Shown in pieces: positions 25,901 to 30,223 of a stretch of 64,000 nucleotides of DNA. The stretch spans positions 2,232,001 through 2,296,000 of the forward strand of contig NZ_AP028067.1 in the NCBI RefSeq assembly GCF_030297155.1, in the 5' to 3' direction. Origin of the DNA: Vibrio sp. FE10 (GTDB lineage: Bacteria; Pseudomonadota; Gammaproteobacteria; Enterobacterales; Vibrionaceae). Under the pieces are notes generated by a model. The model had not been told where the DNA came from, did no database searches, and worked only from the letters and a program-made list of their open reading frames with translations. Position 1 is the stretch's first letter. Every line of letters starts with the position of its first letter. The translations under genes were made by a program, and so were the position numbers.

Positions 25901-28900
25901 GATGTTCACATTTAACTGAGACACCAGTGAATCATCGCCATCACTATCAACGGCGTAAACAGGCAGATCAAAGCTCAGATCATTCTTAGCTAAGCCATCA
26001 ACATGGTCTAACGCTTCAAGTAAGGTGAAGGTGTATTGGCCTAAATTGGTATCCGAGAAACTAATCGTGAATACGTTGGTTTCAACGTTTGAACCATCCG
26101 TAACAAAGCCGATGTAACCACCCGGCGTGGTTGGATCAGCTTTCAGTTCGACGGCTAATCCATTTGATGTGAGAGCGCCACCAACATTAAATTCGGTTGG
26201 TTCAATACGGAAGCTTGTCACATCATCACTTTGAGTAGTGTAAGTAATGGTTTGAGTTGAGCTAACCGCGCTGCCGCTTGGTGCAGATCCATCACTCAGA
26301 TTGGTTTCTGACAAGCTCACAGTTGGAACATTATCAATGGTTGGGATATCACCATCGGTAATGGTCAGCGTGACGGTTGAGGTCAATACATCGTTATCGG
26401 AATCGCTAGATGTCACCACGATTGATTTGACGATGTCTTCGTTCAGCGTGTGGTCTAGATTGCGATTGGGCTCAAAGCGCACTTCACCTTGAAGCGTGAT
26501 GAACAGTTCACCTTCTGTGAAGCTAAACTGCTGCTCGCCATTATCATTTTGGTCAAGCGTTCGAAGCTGACCATCATAAGTGAATTGCGTGATCGTCGCG
26601 CCATCGGCACTTTGATTTGGCATCACATCAACAGTACCAGTTGTCACTGTGCCATCTGCAAGATTTGGTTCAACGATATCTAATGTGCCATCTTGCATGA
26701 TTTGAACATCATCACCGATAGTGACACTTAACGGTGACATTATTGAATCATCACCATCACTGTCTACCGCATAAACAGGCAGATCAAAGCTGAGGTCGTT
26801 GTTGCCACGGGCATCTTGATGATCCAAAGCCTCAAGCAGAGTAAAAGTGTATTCACCTAATGTGGTGCTAGAGAAGCTAAGCGTAAATACCGTGGTTTCG
26901 ACATTCGTCGCACTGGTCGTAAAACCAATGTAGTCACCCGACCCTGCCGGATCTTCACGTAACTCAACGGCTAAACCGTTCGATTTAAGATCATCGTTAG
27001 TGTTGAACTTCGTTGGCTCAATACGGAATTTCTCAACATCATCACTTTGATTGGTGAACGTGATAGTTTGAGTCGAGCTTACCGCGCTGCCATTCGGAGC
27101 TGAGCCATCACTCAGATTCGTTTCAGAAAGCGTAACGCTTGGAATAACGTCAATCGTCGGATTATCACCATCGGTAATGGTCAGCGTTACGGTAGAAGTC
27201 AGAGAATCATTATCAAAATCACTTGAAGTCACGACAATCGACTTCACGATATCTTCGCTCACCGAGTGGTCTAGGTCGCGGTTCGGCTCAAAGCGCACTT
27301 CACCTTCAAGGGTGATAAACAGTTCGCCTTCCGTGAAGCTGAATTGCTGCTCCCCAGTGTCATTTTGGTCAAGCGCTCGTAGCTGACCATCATAAGTAAA
27401 CTGAGTGATTGTCGCGCCATCGGCACTCTGATTTGGCATTACATCAATGGTGTTGGTTGTGATCGTACCGTCTGCAAGGTTCGGTTCAACAATATCTAAC
27501 GTACCGTCTTGCATGATTTGGACATCATCACCAATGGTCACGTTTAGCTGAGACACCAGTGAATCGTCACCGTCCGTATCAACAGCATAAACAGGCAGAT
27601 CGAAGCTCAAATCGTTCTTATCTAAACCATCTACATGGTCTAACGCTTCAAGCAAGGTAAAGGTGTATTCGCCCAACGTACTTGTAGAGAAGGCAATCGT
27701 GAAAACTGGAACTTCTGTGTTCGAACCGTTGGTAACAAAACCGATGTAAGTACCTGGGTTAGCAGAATCTTCTTTTATCTCAACCGCAAACCCATTCGAT
27801 TTTAATGCACCACCCACATTGAACTCGGTTGGCTCAATCCGGAAGTTTGCTACATCATCACTGCCTGCAGTAAAGGTAATCGTTTCAGTTGCGCTAACTG
27901 CACTTCCACTTGGTGCAGAACCATCGACAAGATCTGCTTCAGATAAAGTGACAGGTGGAATCAGATCTATAGTTGGGTTCTGACCATCGGTAATACTCAG
28001 CTCAAGTGTTGAGGTATCAGTATCTCCATCGCCATCTTCAGCTAAAAATGAGAACTGTTTGACGATAGTTTCACTGCTTGAGTGGTCGATATCACGATCG
28101 ACTTCAAAACTGAAGTCGCCGTTTAATGAGATAGTGACGACACCTTCAGTAAAACTGAAAGTCTGGGTAGCATCGGGGAGCAGGCTTTGATCGAGTGAGT
28201 AATCAACACCGTCGTAGTTAAACGATTGAATTGTAGAACCATCTGCGCCTTCAAAATTGAACAGGTTATACGAAACAATAGTATCGCCCGCTAAGGTCGG
28301 CTCGGTGACTGATTCAACCTTATCAACTAACTCAACGACATCGTCTTTAACATTAACGAGGATCTCAGCAGCTTCTGGTGTGTTCGAACCTCCAGACAGT
28401 GCAGAACGGTCGCCATCTGCATCAACAGCATAAATTGGCAATGCAAAGGTTAGCAGCGCATCTTCAGCGCCTTGATGTGAAAGGTCTTCATACAGATTAA
28501 ATTCGTAGCTCCCTAATGAAGGGCTATCAATTTTAACGTCAAAGACCGTAATTCTCGAACCATTGACCTCAACATAACCTTCGTAAGTTCTTACACCGTT
28601 GGTTTCATCAATCAACTCAAGTAGCACAGCCTCGCCATTTGAAACCAAGCTGCCACCAGTATTAAATTCTGCAGGTTCAAGTTCATAATGGTCAATGATG
28701 TCACTTTCAAAAATGTCCGCGGTGATACTGCCAGTGCCAGACACTGGCGCCGTGCCCTCTTGTGAGCCGCCAACAATGCCCGCTTCATCAACATCAATAC
28801 TGTCAACATTAGTAATAACAGGGCTATCGCCATCAGTAATAGCTATGTTGATAGTGTTAGTTACAACATCTTGGTCAAAATCGGTAATCGTGATCGGCAA

Positions 28901-30223
28901 AGCAAACGTCAGTGAATCGGTGCCCACTTGTTCTATCGGATTAGACTGCTCGAATTTATAGGTGCCGTCGGTATCAAGCGAGATAGTGAGAACAACCTCA
29001 CCTCGACCTTGGATGGCCAGAGTAATCGTTGTTCCATCATCAGAAAGTCTGGCAAGCGTGTTTTGATTATCGCTGAGCAACCCATCAAACTGGTCCAGTG
29101 CACTTGCATCAAATACGGCTGATTGAAGATTATCACTACCAATATTCGAGAACGTTCCTTCAATTGCCGCACTGCTAGTTTCAACGTTAGTGATATTGAC
29201 ACTTTCAGCAGACGGATCTACCCCGTCAAACACTGAAACTTGTGCGTTAACGAGTGTTGCTAGCGGATTCCCAGCGGTATCTTCGCCTTGAATATCAAAG
29301 GTAATATCGACTTGATCGCCAGTGTAGGAAACCTGACCACCACCAACAGACGGTACATGGTCAATTGGTTGAGAAATCGTTGTGGTTAGAGAAAGCTCAA
29401 TGTTATTACCAACACTGACGGCATCAATGTCGATACGTAATACTTCGTCGGTACCTTGAACACCAATGATAGAATTAGTCGCCGCGTCATACGTGAAGGT
29501 GACGGGCTGGCCACTTGAAGTAATGTCGCTGTTTAATTCACTAAGCAGTGAAGCGAGGGATAGCGTTTCTGGTACGAAAGAGTCAGGAGCGAGAGCTAAA
29601 CTACCAGCAATAATCGTTTCTGTGGTTGTTATAGATTGGGGATAAGTATTGCCAGATATGGAGCCTTCAGTCAGTGTTTCACTGATTGATTGACCACCGG
29701 ATGAGCGGGTGATCGACCTGAATTCTTCTCTGTCTTCATCAACGGTTTGTTCTGCTAGACCAGCGGTCTCAAAGAATGTCGATGGATGAGTTTCTGTGTA
29801 GTTATAATCAATCGTCACAAAGCCGGCATTTGCAGAACCTAGTCCACCACCAGCAGCCGTTGCTTCTAAGATTTGAGTCGGATCGGCACCACCTAAAATG
29901 GCTTCTTGAATTGCAGCAAGGTCGTCTTCAGTGAAGGTTTCTGCGTCTGCTTGCTGTAAGTCAAAATTAACCTCACCAGCTATTGGGGCATCTACCCATG
30001 CAGCGTTTTCATCAACACAACCGACGCAATTCTCTGCAACCGGAATCGAATCATTCTGAACGCCTAATACAAGCTCTGACTTGTTGGCCGTAATCACGAT
30101 CTCATTTTCACGGATGGTATCGCCAACTGAAACTTTTCTTGCGCTGCCGTCTGGCTTAACTACGACGACATCTCCACTAGTTGCTTCAACTACCGCAACC
30201 TGGCGCGAAACTTCGATATCCAT
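4982..30223 (-). CDS. giant type I secreted RTX adhesin with LapA-type retention module (8,413 aa)
   Basis: One uninterrupted frame encodes 8,413 residues, roughly 0.9 MDa. I start at the ATG at 30223 because GGGGGA lies 4 nt upstream; a frame-open extension of 8 codons has no such site. Residues 1-130 form a retention module ending in DPTQILEATAAGG, whose TAAG (122-125) is the LapG-type cleavage motif; CVGC at 66-69 is unusual. A divergent repeat unit follows, then 18 tandem units (749-5530) of T1SS-143/DUF5801 character. Residues about 5530-5820 hold three related modules, 5820-6145 are non-repetitive, and 6145-7625 hold about nine cadherin/Ig-like modules. Three 115-residue cadherin-like repeats come next. 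RTX nonapeptides start at 8267 and a VCA0849-type secretion signal ends the protein. It is exported in one step by a LapBCE-like type I system and held at the surface for attachment or biofilm formation (family knowledge). No exporter, lapD or lapG gene is in the window. Confidence 0.93.
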   Translation of the reverse strand: MDIEVSRQVAVVEATSGDVVVVKPDGSARKVSVGDTIRENEIVITANKSELVLGVQNDSIPVAENCVGCVDENAAWVDAPIAGEVNFDLQQADAETFTEDDLAAIQEAILGGADPTQILEATAAGGGLGSANAGFVTIDYNYTETHPSTFFETAGLAEQTVDEDREEFRSITRSSGGQSISETLTEGSISGNTYPQSITTTETIIAGSLALAPDSFVPETLSLASLLSELNSDITSSGQPVTFTYDAATNSIIGVQGTDEVLRIDIDAVSVGNNIELSLTTTISQPIDHVPSVGGGQVSYTGDQVDITFDIQGEDTAGNPLATLVNAQVSVFDGVDPSAESVNITNVETSSAAIEGTFSNIGSDNLQSAVFDASALDQFDGLLSDNQNTLARLSDDGTTITLAIQGRGEVVLTISLDTDGTYKFEQSNPIEQVGTDSLTFALPITITDFDQDVVTNTINIAITDGDSPVITNVDSIDVDEAGIVGGSQEGTAPVSGTGSITADIFESDIIDHYELEPAEFNTGGSLVSNGEAVLLELIDETNGVRTYEGYVEVNGSRITVFDVKIDSPSLGSYEFNLYEDLSHQGAEDALLTFALPIYAVDADGDRSALSGGSNTPEAAEILVNVKDDVVELVDKVESVTEPTLAGDTIVSYNLFNFEGADGSTIQSFNYDGVDYSLDQSLLPDATQTFSFTEGVVTISLNGDFSFEVDRDIDHSSSETIVKQFSFLAEDGDGDTDTSTLELSITDGQNPTIDLIPPVTLSEADLVDGSAPSGSAVSATETITFTAGSDDVANFRIEPTEFNVGGALKSNGFAVEIKEDSANPGTYIGFVTNGSNTEVPVFTIAFSTSTLGEYTFTLLEALDHVDGLDKNDLSFDLPVYAVDTDGDDSLVSQLNVTIGDDVQIMQDGTLDIVEPNLADGTITTNTIDVMPNQSADGATITQFTYDGQLRALDQNDTGEQQFSFTEGELFITLEGEVRFEPNRDLDHSVSEDIVKSIVVTSSDFDNDSLTSTVTLTITDGDNPTIDVIPSVTLSETNLSDGSAPNGSAVSSTQTITFTNQSDDVEKFRIEPTKFNTNDDLKSNGLAVELREDPAGSGDYIGFTTSATNVETTVFTLSFSSTTLGEYTFTLLEALDHQDARGNNDLSFDLPVYAVDSDGDDSIMSPLSVTIGDDVQIMQDGTLDIVEPNLADGTVTTGTVDVMPNQSADGATITQFTYDGQLRTLDQNDNGEQQFSFTEGELFITLQGEVRFEPNRNLDHTLNEDIVKSIVVTSSDSDNDVLTSTVTLTITDGDIPTIDNVPTVSLSETNLSDGSAPSGSAVSSTQTITYTTQSDDVTSFRIEPTEFNVGGALTSNGLAVELKADPTTPGGYIGFVTDGSNVETNVFTISFSDTNLGQYTFTLLEALDHVDGLAKNDLSFDLPVYAVDSDGDDSLVSQLNVNIGDDVQIMQDGTLDITEPNLADGTITTNTIDVMPEQSADGATITQFTYDGQVRTLDQTDNGEQQFSFTEGELFITLEGDVRFEPNRNLDHTASEDIVRSIVVTSSDSDNDVLTSTVTLTITDGDIPTIDSVPSVTLSETNLSDGSAPSGSAVSQTETITFTNQSDDVASFRIEPTEFNVGGALKSNGFVVEIKEDSANPGTYIGFITDGSNAEVPVFTISFSTTTLGEYTFTLLEALDHVDGLDNNDLSFELPVYAVDTDGDDSLVSQLNVTIGDDVQIMQDGTLDIVEPNLADGTITTNTIDVMPNQSADGAAITQFTYDGQLRTLDQNDSGEQQFSFTEGELFITLEGEVRFEPNRNLDHSASEDIVKSIVVTSSDFDNDSLTSTVTLTITDGDNPTIDVIPSVTLSETNLSDGSAPSGSAVSSTQTITFTNQSDDVEKFRIEPTEFNANDALKSNGLAVELREDPAGSGDYIGFTTSATNVETTVFTLSFSSTTLGEYTFTLLEALDHQDARGNNDLSFDLPVYAVDSDGDDSIMSPLSVTIGDDVQIMQDGTLDIDEPTVADLAAGTVTTNTIDVMPNQSADGATITQFTYEGQLRTLDQNDNGEQQFSFTEGELFITLQGEVRFEPNRNLDHTLSEDIVKSIVVTSSDSDNDVLTSTVTLTITDGDIPTIDNVPTVSLSETSLSDGSSPSGSAVSSTQTITYTTQSDDVTSFRIEPTEFNVGGALTSNGLAVELKADPTTPGGYIGFVTDGSNVETNVFTISFSSTNLGQYTFTLLEALDHVDGLANNDLSFDLPVYAVDSDGDDSLVSQLNVTIGDDVQIMQDGTLDITEPNLADGTITTNTIDVMPEQSADGATITQFTYDGQVRTLDQTDNGEQQFSFTEGELFITLEGDVRFEPNRNLDHTVSEDIVKSIVVTSSDSDNDVLTSTVTLTITDGDIPTIDAVPSVTLSEINLSDGSASSGSAVSQTETITFTNQSDDVASFRIEPTEFNVGGALKSSGFAVEIKEDSANPGTYIGFITNGSNTEVPVFTIAFSTSTLGEYTFTLLEALDHVDGLDKNDLSFDLPVYAVDTDGDDSLVSQLNVTIGDDVQIMQDGTLDIVEPNLADGTITTNTIDVMPNQSADGATITQFTYDGVVNTLDQSISGEQQFSFTEGELYITLEGEVRFEPNRNLDHSVSEDIVKSIVVTSSDFDNDSLTSTVTLTITDGDNPTIDVIPSVTLSETNLSDGSAPSGSAVSSTQTITFTNQSDDVEKFRIEPTEFNTNDDLKSNGLAVELREDPAGSGDYIGFTTSATNVETTVFTLSFSSTSLGEYTFTLLEALEHQDARGNNDLSFDLPVYAVDSDGDDSLMSSLSVTIGDDVQIMQDGTLDIVEPNLADGTVTTGTVDVMPNQSADGATITQFTYDGQLRTLDPNDNGEQQFSFTEGELFITLEGEVRFEPNRNLDHTLNEDIVKSIVVTSSDSDNDVLTSTVTLTITDGDIPTIDNVPTVNLSEINLSDGSSPSGSAVSSTQTITFTNQSDDVTSFRIEPTEFNVGGALTSNGLAVELKADPTTPGGYIGFVTDGSNVETNVFTISFSGTNLGQYTFTLLEALDHVDGLANNDLSFDLPVYAVDSDGDDSLVSQLNVTIGDDVQIMQDGTLDITEPNLADGTITTNTIDVMPNQSADGATITQFTYDGQVRTLDQTDSGEQQFSFTEGELFITLEGDVRFEPNRNLDHTLSEDIVKSIVVTSSDSDNDVLTSTVMLTITDGDIPTIDAVPSVTLSETNLSDGSAPSGSAVSQTETITFTNQSDDVANFRIEPTEFNVGGALKSNGFAVEIKEDSANPGTYIGFVTNGSNTEVPVFTIAFSTSTLGEYTFTLLEALDHVDGLDKNDLSFDLPVYAVDTDGDDSLVSQLNVTIGDDVQIMQDGTLDITEPNLADGTITTNTIDVMPNQSADGATITQFTYDGQLRTLDQNDTGEQQFSFTEGELFITLEGEVRFEPNRDLDHSVSEDIVKSIVVTSSDFDNDPVTSTITLTITDGDNPTIDAVPSVSLEEANLADGSTPTGSAVSQTETITFTNQSDDVEKFRLEPSEFNTNNALKSDGLIIEIREEPTGSGNYIGFTTDISNVETTVFTLDFSSTTLGEYTFTLLEAIDHTPIQGNNDLTFNLPVYAVDSDGDDSVMSPLAVTITDDIQVMVNDSLTIEEPTVADLAAGTPTTPIVNVLDEEGADGTTITQFTYDGGAVLTLDQNDTGEQKFVVADGSLYITLQGDIRFEPSRNLDHTGGDIVKSIVVTSSDSDSDLVSSTVTLTITDGDIPTIDTVPSVTLSETNLSDGSAPNASAVSSTQTITFTNQSDDVTSFRIEPTEFNIGGALTSNGLAVELKADPTTPGGYIGFVTTAPNVETNVFTISFSDTNLGQYTFTLLEALDHVDGLAKNDLTFDLPVYAVDSDGDDSLVSQLNVTIGDDVQVMQNQALNIIEPTVADLAAGTPTTATVDVMPNQSADGATITQFIYDNGAVITLDQNDTGEQKFVFAEGSLFITLQGEVRFEPNRNLDHKLSEDIVKSIVVTSSDLDNDVVTSTVTLTITDGDIPTIDAVPSVTLSETNLADGSTPSGSAVSQTETITFTNQSDDVTSFRIEPTEFNVGGALKSNGFAVEIKEDPANPGTYIGFITNGSSTEVPVFTISFSATTLGEYTFTLLEELDHVDGLDKNDLSFDLPVYAVDSDGDDSLVSQLNVTIGDDVQIMQDGTLDITEPNLADGTITTNTIDVMPNQSADGATITEFSFGGIVKTLDQSIVGEQQFSFTEGELFITLQGQVRFEPNRDLDHSASEDIVKSIVVTSSDFDNDPVTSTVTLTITDGDIPTIDAVPSVTLSETNLADGSAPNAGAVSSTQTITFTNQSDDVVRFRLEPTEFNTNDALKSNGLAVELREDPQGSGQYVGFTTSSSNVETTVFTLDFNSGTLGEYTFTLIEALDHQDARGNNDLSFNLPVYAVDSDGDDSLVSQLGVTIGDDVQLMQDGTITSREPTASVETSNTFDVMPNQSADGAKVTSFVFDGNTAESLDLNVNGEQEFVFTEGSVFITTEGEIRFEPVRNQNHAGGDITKSIEVTTVDLDGDIVTSTVTLKIVDGDLPTIDLVPGIMLSEVDLADGSVPTGNPVTMTQTITYTVGSDDVSHFRIDPMQFNTSGALKSNGLDVEIKEQPANSGNFIGFVKDGSNVETNVFTISFSTSNLGQYTFTLLEALDHVDGLQNNILSFDVPVLAVDADGDDSAMSPMTVAITDDVQGVQDRTLSITEPSLADLASGTPPTTPIIDVMPTQSADGAKVTQFTYDGGTAVTLDPSISTEQVFTVTDGLLYITIEGEVRFEPSRDLDHSSGDIVRTIVVTTSDFDNDTDTADVTLTIKDGIDPVINVVPDVNLSEVNLADGSTPTGSPVSSTHTITYTEGSDDFSHFRIATNEFNPGDLLKSSGLVVQLKEDPASAGDYIGYTDDGMGNVTDVFTISFDSVNKAQFTFTLIEALDHLDGVLNNDLTFRLPIYAVDTDDSESTKRDVVVTIEDDIQQMQDGFLTITEPNSGAPTTTTVDVMPIPSADGANITQFTYDGGSPITLNQNISGEQEFVFTEGSLFVTLDGDVRFEPNRNLDHSAGNIVKSIVFTSSDFDNDIFSSTVTLTIIDGDGPTIDVVPGVALSESLLADGSTPSVNPVSMTQTITSLASSDDIAEIVVEVGLFNTNGALKSDGLSLSLREDPVNSGDYIAFTTNGSGVEKVIFTLDFDDTNPSQYTFTLLERLDHVDGLGNNDLSFDLSVYAEDTDGDISASKPLTVTITDDVQLMQSGALNITEPTTGTPTTAVFDVMPAQSADGATITKFTYGSQPEESLVQTDTGEQEFVFTEGSLFINLEGDVRFEPNRNLDHSGGNIVKTITVTSEDKDGDIVTSTVTLTIADGAPPTIDTVPTVALAEANLVDGSSPGLPVSQTETITFTAGSDDVSYFRIDPAQFNTSGDLQADGLVVQLKEDPLNSDNYIGYVESGGVQTDIFTITFSSVVLGEYTFTLLEELDHLPVQGNNDQIFTLPVIAVDKDNTDSAVKPLTVTITDDVPTITDTTGASTFVVDEDDLGTLAQATGSFVTTEGADQVEVYELRNISALEATLSSGNEGIKITEITGAANTTTYQGATDPSGTPIFTLVLTDDGAYTFTLLGPLNHATTPSNLDTLTIPFDVVAVDGDGDDSNQYVLPIEVLDDVPVMTAPTGETVVDEDDLTGIGSDQTEDTIINGLFTVDEGADGVVKYELVDEDLVLTGLTSDGESLEWLAVSQVGTTFTYTAQTVTGNEAVFEIVFDTSNNSYQFELFKPLKHPDGADENNIELDFSVVAEDFDQDQSNAIDLKITVTDDVPLVTTQSITRIEGQGYGNSKVDMFANATDVGADGAVLSRIEGISNNGADIVFRSGNNGPYSSGFDLNSGSQQVRVYEQTNGGADTRELGRLRINSNGEVEFRANGYLDHDGDDTIDFSINVIATDGDLDTSETPLDITITDRDSTRIALKVTTFEDAGRDSTILYATGDAPTLENVQDNQSGLPNAPAQVALQVNLKDQDNNESIGQLTIQSGNHRGTFYYFDGVEYHKLVAEPNGDILFGPPQIQQSFAPSTNQPLDIIATIDNLFFVPDQNFGSGENGVRINYELEIDNNNNNPDHTVNSNFRIEIEAVADIATWDDTSSTYQYQVNEDEDNVTLQLNAESQDNSRTETITYELEVVQGDGKFELLDQNGTVLTPVNGVYIITSADINSTVVNPIDNFSGQIEFKATAITEETLNPYDDAASGGANDKTTARSVDQNIIIDVTADADPGKFSVSRIKINEDNIDDPDYIGPLDNKDAFTLDEVITMTGSVDTDGSEELFVRISNVTEGAVLYFLGTTTVVPTVSGTNYQEIAYSDLANVEVVPTKHSNVDFTFDVTGVVKDTANLSSGAQVDEEILGTKTVNVEVKGVADVPYGGTNGTDWTTFDDGTTSGVQTTIEESQNGDRFALLDFTVLSGERRPDDPTDSPLTGDGSEAITVILSGIPDGVILEDGDGTVIDLNFVGYETGPGGSPDLSKPIYEANITEAGKTSGIRIRPVDSSTENIHIQGKVIVTENDGHTLSFDQEVRVLVEPRIDTSATYNTVTNGDEDTAINIDWHPEGTDYIDDDEHFTSIVISDIPTDVESVVVNGDVTWVYDAAAGTLTITPKSGQTPEEFTQIALNNNFIQITPAQDSSTDFTLDTVVMIEERDHEYVDAGNPGQGIVTATINGSIDVQVRPVVEPEDANNKLVVDEVLGLTDLTTVVANALTGVLKFTTNSGNASVTDEFVIRYEETDASSAIEEVDQLVIQLTNVDDSALSDDVLNQLLVIGAAYEGNGRWVVTNEDLFSIGAPNGLAFPPVSNIPGVFNDIKMTIFSTVVDRGDGVEIESSAAVQREGEVNLSFPEVLVGGNEVAADITMTPDSVVDAIEDTQLDLGSALNSLITFSGEDASTDQVTIIIDDSVTINPGGTFPISLSGSSEVDFVNGKYVFETTVDQGVSTDFSGLLLNLPADYSGDFKLPLTIVTKDLLSGDEKTLVTDVVIKVAPDVEGNPDIDVTVTGSLDDLFNPVDTDGQAGQDPVGYEDTYIQLDFSSTITDQVSGVEGGDEKFTSITLTLDDTSVGAFYTSAGVSLGTTVTFDEAQINAGALDNVLFRPAPNYPTGNDVNQVQVNVSGTITDTATYNETASPAGSAVDTDTFSTSVNFEVVPVVDDVLVTGPGSDPDVIEITGNEDQLISLSGTGPVSIALTDLDGSEQFVSIKFTGVPDGFLMSADAASTYTVKNNGGGEWSVQLPQASGLSFDLSELSILPPKNFSGTAEFGVEVFTQESLLGVPTAAANLPSFKLHVVPVGDDVDTNPTDSVTGNEGQNIDIEINATILDKELSATGSGTFTENAPETLRVEVAGVPQDASIFYPDGTTLASYDSGTQLWTLDVPAQSLDKIVFNSGEHNSDTGNVLGINGPLQITVRSVDTDADNTEYLGTPTSFDVDLVIDPINDQPTFVNVTNIETAEDISIAIDNFSIYDVDANFDNPDAPYVLTLQVHQTLQGAQGVFEFTSSPDVTFVLQPDGSLVITGKEADINIALTNGTVTFKPDPDQNYLNQSGLVTINATLNDGGNNGLIDAGDPNTAQTNQTTFTIKVTEVNDAPVATDVDLGSIAEDGQIVIVESDLIAASSDLENHNLTVTGVTITQGQGQLTRFENAGGADDAGITGPFWIFIAANDFNGDVKFNYDIIDDGTTNGVDDFLTDNAEISLVVTEVNDQPVASDIDLGTMLEEGQLIIKEEDLITATTDPENDTITVNSLVLDQGQGQLQRFENVGGADDATITGPYWVFTAANEYSGDVKFTYTVEDDGTTNGANDFLTDTGEISVVVTEVNDQPVATDIDLGNILEEGQLIIKEGDLIAATSDPENDTITVTNLVLDEGQGQLQRFENVGGADDAMITGPYWIFTAADEYNGNVKFTYTVEDDGTTNGANDFLTDTAEITAIVDGVNDTPVVNGDSVTTIVDEDAGQLLSGINVSDPDYVDTFSDDLMTVTLTVDYGTLNVSLPAVTTVMVNGNNTGSVILVGTLSDLNALIDTPTSPNGVYLDASLSPTNSIGLEVVAKDSGNPSGIAIETTPVVYNIAVTPVANAPTLSIDTASNYVRNITASQSVSASGIPLVGIIAALTDITEELTLHISDVPAGAQITSDVGSVTDLGGGVWVATADAIDSLQAVGLSQTPGSYTLKVEAVSEETDNNDTATSASIDLNLNIVSDAVDINLASETDDIQLLAGANATDLTAGSGNDRLEGGAGDDTLFGGDGNDTLIGGGGSDILTGGDGMDSFVWLNIEDGVEDTITDFSLSEGDQIDLREVLPELKNTSPDMTALLQQIDAKVEGDDIELTIKSDGLGTTEQVIVVEDLAPQLTLSGTMPSDILDALVQQNVITHG
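5290..5425 (-). repeat. RTX nonapeptide block of the adhesin (residues about 8267-8311)
   Basis: Four to five GGxGxDxLx nonapeptides in a row (SGNDRLEGG, AGDDTLFGG, DGNDTLIGG, GGSDILTGG) bind calcium in a parallel beta-roll in this family. They precede the last ~100 residues, which carry the uncleaved C-terminal type I secretion signal. Confidence 0.92.
6300..7345 (-). repeat. three 115-residue cadherin-like repeats of the adhesin
   Basis: Three units of about 345 bp each begin with EVNDxPVA and contain RFENxGGADDA and DDGTTNG. They resemble the cadherin-like (Cadherin_5/VCBS-type) beta-sandwich modules found near the surface-distal end of bacterial adhesins. Units two and three are the most alike. 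Confidence 0.8.
13634..27979 (-). repeat. 18-unit tandem array (T1SS-143/DUF5801-type) of the adhesin
   Basis: Unit boundaries are marked by the recurring codons for DG(D/Q/I/L)xPTID. On the plus strand they fall near 27970, 27151, 26335, 25520, 24705, 23879, 23062, 22247, 21430, 20614, 19799, 18973, 18145, 17331, 16518, 15690, 14881 and 14079. Spacing is 800-828 bp, most often 815-817 bp (about 272 residues). Each unit has two parts. The first runs from LSETNLSDGS to YAVDSDGDDS, the second from DDVQIMQDGT to VTLTITDGD. Units near 14-17 kb are the most diverged; units 2-10 are nearly identical. Confidence 0.93.
19799..27160 (-). repeat. higher-order repeat: three A-B-C triplets of about 2.45 kb
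   Basis: Units 2-10 of the array fall into three alternating types. Type A has DDVEKF and REDPAGSGDY, type B has DDVTSF and KADPTTPGGY, and type C has SQTETITF and KEDSANPGTY. Triplet boundaries lie at 27151, 24705, 22247 and 19799 (lengths 2446, 2458, 2448). An identical word, TAGAGAAGCT, appears at 21964, 24421 and 26869. The pattern implies duplication of three-unit blocks. Confidence 0.88.
29849..29860 (-). other. LapG-type protease cleavage motif TAAG in the adhesin
   Basis: Codons for Thr-Ala-Ala-Gly (residues 122-125) follow DPTQILEA, the usual context of LapG sites in LapA-type proteins. Cleavage between the two alanines would release the adhesin from the outer-membrane pore when c-di-GMP is low. 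The motif is seen; the regulation is family knowledge. Confidence 0.8.

Noticed and set aside
13634..27979. Regularly spaced plus-strand open frames of 60-100 codons opposite the adhesin, some with ATG starts
   Set aside because: They recur every ~816 bp and copy the repeat period. They are antisense shadows of a coding frame with no ribosome sites.
13634..27979. CRISPR array, suggested by regular repeats
   Set aside because: The units are ~816 bp, coding, and have no unique spacers of 30-40 bp; no cas gene is near.
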